NCBI GenBank assembly: GCA_003647035.1
Contig: QMMB01000051.1
Location: 1 to 11,299 of the forward strand
Direction of reading: 5' to 3'
Length of the DNA stretch: 11,299 bases
DNA from: Deltaproteobacteria bacterium
GTDB taxonomy: Bacteria > Myxococcota_A > Polyangia > Polyangiales > Houyiibacteriaceae
A program made the position numbers and the translations under genes. This document shows positions 6,307 to 11,299 of this stretch, one piece after another; the stretch's first letter is position 1; each line of letters starts with the position of its first letter. The notes under the pieces are model-generated. The model made no database searches, was not told the origin of the DNA, and worked only from the letters and a program-made list of their open reading frames with translations.

Positions 6307-7175
6307 TCCCGCGTTTCCACCACGTCCGCATACGGAAGCGGCTCGATCGCTCTGCCGCGATGCCGAGCCCACGCGCGTGTGAACACGGCGCCCATCAGGA
6401 AGATCTGCGTGGTGTAGTAGATCCACAAGAGCAGGACGATCAACGAGCCGGCGGCTCCGTAGATTGAAGCCGGGCTGGCATAGCCGAGGTAGAGACCGAT
6501 CAAGAACGAGCCCCCGAGGACAAACAGGCAGGTGACGGCAGCCCCGACCCAAACGTCTCTCCACGCGATGGTGGCGTCCGGAAGCCAACGGTAAACCAGC
6601 GCGATCAGGGGCGCCAAGACCGCGAATGCGCTCCCAAATTGGGCCAGTGTCAACATGTAGCCACTATCCCCGAAGAGGTTGGCCGCCGCCGCCGCGCCCG
6701 AGTGAAGCAATACCAAGGCAACCAACGAGCTACCGAAGATGAGCACCATCGCAAATGCAAGTAGCCTCCGCTTCGCGAGCTGAAGGTTCTCGGACCGACT
6801 CGCATGAACGAGGAGCTTGGGCCGAATCCCCCACATCTGGTTGAGCGCCCGCCGCAGCATGGAGAACAGGCGCGCGGAGATATACAGCATGAAGAGCGCG
6901 CTGATGACCGGTGCTGTCCAGCTCATCGCCTGGTTCCCCAATTGAACAATCGTCTCGACCAGAAACGTCGCCATGTCGGGACCGAGAAACACCCCGACCT
7001 GCCCGACGAGCTCCTGACGGGCCTCGACTTCGGGCATGACGAGAGAAGCGATCAGCAACGCGACCACCCCGAGTGGCGCGATCGCGAGAGACGCATAAAA
7101 GGCGATCGCCCCGGAGAGCAATCGCCCATCATGCGATATGAAGTACCGCCAAGTCTCGATGAGAAGCGAGACCAT
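6273..7175 (-). CDS. YihY/BrkB-family inner-membrane protein
   Basis: 300 residues starting MVSLLIETW, 5 nt after the ahcY stop; the open frame extends farther upstream, but only inside ahcY, so this ATG is chosen. Six hydrophobic segments are visible near residues 19-46, 84-104, 134-158, 172-196, 207-231 and 239-265. The family hallmarks are present: ISARLFSMLRRALNQMWGI, and SIYGAAGSLIVLLLWIYYTTQ followed by FLMGAVFT. The family was once misnamed ribonuclease BN; its biochemical role is still unclear and transport has been suggested. The near-contact with ahcY suggests translational coupling, since no separate Shine-Dalgarno is seen. The last 34 bp overlap the convergent hydrolase gene. Confidence 0.9.
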   Translation of the reverse strand: MVSLLIETWRYFISHDGRLLSGAIAFYASLAIAPLGVVALLIASLVMPEVEARQELVGQVGVFLGPDMATFLVETIVQLGNQAMSWTAPVISALFMLYISARLFSMLRRALNQMWGIRPKLLVHASRSENLQLAKRRLLAFAMVLIFGSSLVALVLLHSGAAAAANLFGDSGYMLTLAQFGSAFAVLAPLIALVYRWLPDATIAWRDVWVGAAVTCLFVLGGSFLIGLYLGYASPASIYGAAGSLIVLLLWIYYTTQIFLMGAVFTRAWARHRGRAIEPLPYADVVETRDYSANVSASET

Positions 7176-7180
7176 GTGGT

Positions 7181-8509
<1,329 letters not shown>

Positions 8510-8520
8510 GATGGTCTTGT

Positions 8521-8526
8521 CTCCTC
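8521..8526 (-). promoter_or_regulatory. Shine-Dalgarno of ahcY
   Basis: GAGGAG on the minus strand; the AGGAG core (8521-8525) ends 11 nt before the ATG at 8509. The spacing is longer than the usual 5-9 nt, but no better start exists nearby. Confidence 0.5.
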
Positions 8527-8531
8527 TTTCG

Positions 8532-8551
8532 TCCCGCGACGCGCTGCGGGA
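8532..8551 (-). promoter_or_regulatory. GC-rich hairpin in front of the ahcY ribosome binding site
   Basis: TCCCGC (8546-8551) pairs with GCGGGA (8532-8537) around an 8-nt loop on the minus strand, about 5 nt upstream of the Shine-Dalgarno. It might tune ahcY translation if the transcript starts upstream of it. It lacks the conserved core I would expect of an SAH riboswitch. Confidence 0.3.
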
Positions 8552-8557
8552 ATTACA
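8552..8557 (-). promoter_or_regulatory. -10-like hexamer upstream of ahcY
   Basis: TGTAAT on the minus strand matches TATAAT at 5 of 6 positions. The 14-bp palindrome at 8567-8580 would fall over the expected -35/spacer region. No good -35 hexamer is seen, so activation or read-through from upstream genes is possible. Confidence 0.3.
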
Positions 8558-8566
8558 AGAACTTCA

Positions 8567-8580
8567 GGGTTGATCAACCC
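8567..8580. promoter_or_regulatory. Perfect 14-bp palindrome upstream of ahcY
   Basis: GGGTTGATCAACCC is fully self-complementary. It lies between the site-2 protease stop (8601) and ahcY (8509). As DNA it could be an operator for a dimeric regulator of the methyl cycle. As RNA it forms a 5-bp stem with a GATC loop, but no T-run follows, so it is a poor terminator. An 8-bp palindrome TTGGCCAA lies beside it at 8588-8595. Confidence 0.4.
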
Positions 8581-8600
8581 GGCTGACTTGGCCAAAGCAA

Positions 8601-9623
8601 TCACGCGTTTTTCTCCCGCAAAGCGCGCTGATAATAGCCCTCGGCAAACGCTCCACCGCGCTCGCGGGCTGCTTCGAGTAGGGGGATCGCGTCGGCGGGC
8701 CTACCGAGCTCGACGAGGACGGCCCCTTCGGGAGCGGGATCCGGAGCCCGATCGCCGGACATCGACGTCAGCGCCTGGTAGGCCTCGGTCGGCTCCCCGT
8801 TGATGAGCCTGCCCCAGGCCAAGAGGTGGAACGCCTCGTCGAGCTCCGAGGTCGCGTCGGCCTTTGTGACGAGGGTCGACGCGGCGCGGATCAGGGCCTG
8901 ACCATCGCCTCGCTCGAGAGCTTCAAACGCCTGTTGGACGAGGCTCTGAGGCGGGGTGTCGTCCGAAGGCCCGGAAGCGGCATGCTGCCGCTCAGCCCGA
9001 AAGGCCTGGTACGTACTAAACGCGAGTAAGAACAGAAGAATGGTCGCGGGGTACTGCTTCAGCGTCACGGTCACCGCAAACAGCACCCCGATGACAGCGA
9101 AAGAGACGTAGCACGCCAACAGCCGTCCCCGCGACGGCGCGACGAGCTCCATCAACGACGCCACGATGTTGCCGCCGTCGAGCGGCAAAACTGGAAGAAG
9201 ATTCAAGAGGCCCCAACCAAGATTGATGAAGATCAAGGAGTGAAACGCGTACCTGGCAAGCGATGGATCGGGCACACGCAACACATCCATCAACACCAAC
9301 GACAGCGACCCGATGAAGATACCGACGGCAGGACCGGCCGCGCTCACGACCAGACTCCGCCCGGGGCTCATGGGCTCGCGTTGCTCCCACCAGGTCAGGC
9401 CACCAAGCGCGATGAGCTCGATGCGCGGCTCCCTACCGAATGCGCGCCCGACCAGGGCGTGACCGAGCTCGTGCCTCAGGATGCCTTGGAACACCACCGC
9501 GACCCAGATCACCAGCCCGGCCCAGCCCTCCTCACTGTTCAGCGTCCAAAGCCACAGGGCCATCAGCCAAAACCACAGATGAATGCGGACAGGAATGCGA
9601 AACAGGCTGAACTCGATGCTCAT
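8601..9623 (-). CDS. Site-2 protease-like M50 intramembrane metalloprotease with TPR-like tail
   Basis: 340 residues. The zinc motif HELGH (51-55, with His51, Glu52 and His55) lies just after a hydrophobic stretch at the N-terminus. The second motif, NLLPVLPLDGG with Asp149, supplies the third zinc ligand. Hydrophobic segments near 14-28, 33-49, 91-113, 125-145 and 169-205 give a minimal S2P membrane core. Residues about 225-340 are soluble and helical, with TPR-like periodicity (FEALERGDGQALI, WGRLINGEPTEAYQAL, VELGRPADAIPLLEAA), probably for substrate or partner binding. Such proteases cut membrane-bound anti-sigma factors or other regulators; the substrate is unknown. No Shine-Dalgarno is seen; CATAGT lies 7 nt before the ATG. 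It follows nth by 45 bp. Confidence 0.92.
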   Translation of the reverse strand: MSIEFSLFRIPVRIHLWFWLMALWLWTLNSEEGWAGLVIWVAVVFQGILRHELGHALVGRAFGREPRIELIALGGLTWWEQREPMSPGRSLVVSAAGPAVGIFIGSLSLVLMDVLRVPDPSLARYAFHSLIFINLGWGLLNLLPVLPLDGGNIVASLMELVAPSRGRLLACYVSFAVIGVLFAVTVTLKQYPATILLFLLAFSTYQAFRAERQHAASGPSDDTPPQSLVQQAFEALERGDGQALIRAASTLVTKADATSELDEAFHLLAWGRLINGEPTEAYQALTSMSGDRAPDPAPEGAVLVELGRPADAIPLLEAARERGGAFAEGYYQRALREKNA

Positions 9624-9630
9624 TAGGTAG

Positions 9631-9636
9631 ACTATG
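9631..9636 (-). promoter_or_regulatory. -10-like CATAGT before the site-2 protease start
   Basis: CATAGT on the minus strand, 7 nt before ATG 9623, in a gene with no usable Shine-Dalgarno. It matches TATAAT at 4 of 6 and has no clear -35, so this is weak taken alone. It is listed because the spacing repeats that of other starts in the window. Confidence 0.2.
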
Positions 9637-9668
9637 GGTCTCCGCCAGCTTGGCGACCAGTGGGGCCG

Positions 9669-10322
9669 TCAGCGGCGCTGTGATTCTTCGGCAATTCGCT
9701 TCTTAGTCGCAGCCCACCCGCAGATCTCGCATTGGCTCAGATCGTGACCGCGAGCCGGGCAGTGCTCGCGCCCGAAGTAGATGATCTGCAGGTGGCGAGC
9801 AATCCAAGTTTCCTCGGGAAACACCCCCTTGAGATCCGCCTCCGTCTTGACGACGTTCTTGCCGCTCGATAGCCCCCAACGTGCGGCGAGGCGATGGATG
9901 TGTGTATCCACGGGAAAGGCTGGGCGTCCAAAGGCTTGGCAAATCACGACCGACGCCGTCTTGTGGCCGACACCCGGAAGCGCCTCGAGCGCGTCCATGT
10001 CGTTGGGCACCTCCCCGCCATGTCTTTCAATCAGCAGCTCGGCCATGGCCTTGAGGTTCTTGGCCTTCGTCGGAGCGAGGCCGACCGTACGGATGAAACC
10101 GAGAATCCGATCGACCGGGAGCGCAGCCATCGACTTCGGATTGGAAGCTTCCACAAACAACGCTGGGGTGACTTCGTTGACCTTCTTGTCGGTGGTCTGG
10201 GCGCTCAGCATCACCGACACGAGGAGCGTATACGGATCTTGATGGTCGAGTGGAATCGGCGGCTCCGGGTAGAGCTGATCGAGGATCTGGCCGATGCGGT
10301 CGGCTTTGTCCCGGCGATTCAT
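9669..10322 (-). CDS. nth: Endonuclease III (DNA glycosylase/AP lyase) with an atypical Cys motif
   Basis: 217 residues. It removes oxidised pyrimidines and nicks the abasic site in base-excision repair. The helix-hairpin-helix LPGVGHKTA carries the catalytic Lys121, and FPVDTHIHRLA carries the catalytic Asp139; LLVSVMLSAQTTDKKVN (33-49) is also typical. The oddity is at the C-terminus. Canonical Nth has C-x6-C-x2-C-x5-C binding a 4Fe-4S cluster. Here only Cys188, Cys198 and Cys201 are present (C-x9-C-x2-C), with no Cys in the last 16 residues. ATG 10322 is chosen, 10 nt after the stop of the PEBP-like gene; the open frame continues upstream but only inside that gene. Probably co-transcribed with it. 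Confidence 0.94.
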   Translation of the reverse strand: MNRRDKADRIGQILDQLYPEPPIPLDHQDPYTLLVSVMLSAQTTDKKVNEVTPALFVEASNPKSMAALPVDRILGFIRTVGLAPTKAKNLKAMAELLIERHGGEVPNDMDALEALPGVGHKTASVVICQAFGRPAFPVDTHIHRLAARWGLSSGKNVVKTEADLKGVFPEETWIARHLQIIYFGREHCPARGHDLSQCEICGWAATKKRIAEESQRR

Positions 10323-10332
10323 AGGCTGTGGG

Positions 10333-10980
10333 CTACAGCTCTTGCGCGTTGGCGTTGATCGTGTACTTGAAGCCGATGCTTGCTTCGCCGAGGATGTGCC
10401 CCTCCATGGCGGAGAGCACATCGGGCCCGGTGAACTTGCCTTCTACCGGCACTCGGTCGATGTCGAGCGCGTACGCGACGAAGTCGTACCGGTGGACGAT
10501 GGCGTCATTGAACGGAGGGCACGGTCCGTCGTAGCCATAATAGTCGCCAGCCATGTCGGGGTCCCCAGCGAACCATCCCGTGTAGTCGTTGACGCCAGAG
10601 CGAGTGCCCAGGGGACCTGCCGGGCCGTCCTTGCCATGCGGCGTCGCTCCATCGCTGAACGCGGCCTCCGCGATGCTAGCGTCGGGCGCAACATCGACGA
10701 GAATCCAATGCGCAAAATCGGCACGGGGCAGATCGGCCGGCACCAGTCGCCCTTCCTGATTGACGTCGTCAGGTTTGGTGGGCGCGCTCCTGTCGTAGCA
10801 GAGGATCGCGATCGACTTGGTCCCTTCGGGAAGATCTGACCAGGCCAAGTGCGGGTTCTTGTTCTCGGTGAGGTCGATCTGGCCATCGGCGCTTCTCTTA
10901 CCGAGCGCATACCGAGTCGGGATGTAGTCGCCGTCGTTGAAACTGTCGCTGTGGAGCTTCATGAGGGAGGAGATCAGCAC
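10333..10980 (-). CDS. YbhB/YbcL-type phosphatidylethanolamine-binding (Raf kinase inhibitor-like) protein
   Basis: 215 residues from GTG 10980. Motifs of the PEBP fold are clear: CYDRSAP (61-67), FAHWILVDV (89-97), and GYDGPCPPFNDAIVHRYDFV (149-168), which carries the DGPCPP and HRY signatures forming the small anion-binding pocket. The loop DGATPHGKDGPAGPLG (110-125) is also typical. No signal peptide is seen, so it is cytoplasmic. Bacterial members bind small ligands; their physiological role is poorly known. The start is decided by a strong GGAGG 6 nt before the GTG; the internal ATG (10962, MKLHSDSF) would be 24 nt away. It heads a likely operon with nth. Confidence 0.93.
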   Translation of the reverse strand: MLISSLMKLHSDSFNDGDYIPTRYALGKRSADGQIDLTENKNPHLAWSDLPEGTKSIAILCYDRSAPTKPDDVNQEGRLVPADLPRADFAHWILVDVAPDASIAEAAFSDGATPHGKDGPAGPLGTRSGVNDYTGWFAGDPDMAGDYYGYDGPCPPFNDAIVHRYDFVAYALDIDRVPVEGKFTGPDVLSAMEGHILGEASIGFKYTINANAQEL

Positions 10981-10986
10981 CGACCA

Positions 10987-10991
10987 CCTCC
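10987..10991 (-). promoter_or_regulatory. Shine-Dalgarno deciding the PEBP start
   Basis: GGAGG within GGGGAGGT on the minus strand, 6 nt before GTG 10980. It favours the GTG over the in-frame ATG at 10962. Confidence 0.65.
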
Positions 10992-11000
10992 CCTGTCAAT

Positions 11001-11031
11001 CTCACGGGCTAGTTGCAGCGGGGGTCGTGAG
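11001..11031. repeat. Inverted repeat between the divergent PEBP and hspQ-like genes
   Basis: CTCACG (11001-11006) and CGTGAG (11026-11031) are inverted arms 19 nt apart in the 65-bp divergent intergenic region. The right arm abuts the -10-like hexamer of the hspQ-like gene. It may be a shared operator; six-base arms can also occur by chance. Confidence 0.25.
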
Positions 11032-11032
11032 T

Positions 11033-11038
11033 TACCAT
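11033..11038 (+). promoter_or_regulatory. -10-like TACCAT before the hspQ-like start
   Basis: TACCAT fits TANNNT and lies 7 nt before TTG 11046. The gene has no usable Shine-Dalgarno and no strong -35 is visible. Low confidence alone, but the spacing matches that at other starts here. Confidence 0.2.
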
Positions 11039-11045
11039 CGGCTCG

Positions 11046-11299
11046 TTGGCTAGCAGACCCAAATTCACGATCGGCCAGATGGTTCACCACAGGCTCTTCG
11101 ACTATCGAGGGGTCGTGGTGGATATCGATCCCGCGTTCTCACTAAGCGAGGAGTGGTACGACCAGGTGGCAAAGAGCAGGCCGCCCAAGGACGCGCCGTG
11201 GTACCGGATTCTGGTTGGGGGCGCGCCGCATGAAACATACGTGGCAGATCGGAACCTCGAAGAAGACCACTCGGGCACTCCGATCGCGCATCCGCTCCT
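11046..11299 (+). CDS. hspQ: HspQ-like protein (YccV family, hemimethylated-DNA-binding domain), C-terminus cut off
   Basis: 84 full residues before the window ends. From TTG 11046 the protein reads MASRPKFTIGQMVHHRLFDY, then RGVVVDIDPAFSLSEEWYDQ. This matches the E. coli HspQ/YccV pattern of a [KR]F-x-IGQ-V-H start, GVVVDIDP and SLSE, then APWY and an HTY[VL]AE-like HETYVAD stretch. HspQ promotes Lon-dependent degradation and was described earlier as binding hemimethylated oriC DNA. E. coli HspQ is about 105 residues, so most of the gene is here. TTG is preferred over ATG 11079 because the conserved KFTIGQ lies upstream of that ATG; the only other upstream codons before the stop at 11028 are non-starts. 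It is divergent from the PEBP-like gene. Confidence 0.87.
   Translation, partial: MASRPKFTIGQMVHHRLFDYRGVVVDIDPAFSLSEEWYDQVAKSRPPKDAPWYRILVGGAPHETYVADRNLEEDHSGTPIAHPL

Noticed and set aside
8510..8600. SAH riboswitch upstream of ahcY
   Set aside because: The expected position is right, but I cannot find the conserved core or pairing; only a small GC-rich hairpin and a palindrome are present.

Overview
The window is gene-dense, GC-rich bacterial chromosome with no mobile element, CRISPR array, tRNA or rRNA that I can recognise. The best taxonomic guess is a delta-proteobacterial or myxobacterial-type organism (Myxococcota). This rests on an FG-GAP/VCBS lipoprotein with a Cys-rich N-terminus, an H1-like Lys/Ala/Pro-rich protein, and the GC-rich codon use. 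It is an inference from gene content and was not tested. There is no gene-free stretch over 300 bases; the largest gap is about 130 bp, between the lipoprotein and the aldehyde dehydrogenase.

Layout: (1) A minus-strand block at 1-3565 holds a cut-off H1-like basic protein with a VPVA repeat (1-432), a GNAT-like acetyltransferase (495-1019) and an 820-residue surface lipoprotein (1103-3565). (2) A plus-strand pair follows: an NAD(P)-dependent aldehyde dehydrogenase (3693-5234) and an HSL-type alpha/beta hydrolase (5263-6306), 28 bp apart and probably co-transcribed. (3) A minus-strand run is read PEBP-like protein (10980) -> endonuclease III (10322) -> site-2 protease (9623) -> adenosylhomocysteinase ahcY (8509) -> YihY/BrkB membrane protein (7175). 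PEBP/nth and ahcY/yihY are almost touching; the other gaps are 45-91 bp. (4) A divergent, truncated hspQ-like gene runs off the right end (11046-11299).

Most genes are housekeeping or generic: the methyl cycle (AhcY clears S-adenosylhomocysteine), base-excision repair (Nth), intramembrane proteolysis and aldehyde/ester metabolism. I do not see a convincing new multi-gene system. The points worth a second look are an Nth whose iron-sulfur cysteine motif is incomplete, and a perfect 12-bp palindrome between the -35 and -10 of the lipoprotein promoter. A recurring TANNNT hexamer 7-8 nt before starts that lack a Shine-Dalgarno may mark leaderless mRNAs. Others are a 14-bp palindrome upstream of ahcY in place of any SAH riboswitch I can recognise, and the H1-like tail joined by a repeat to an unknown domain.
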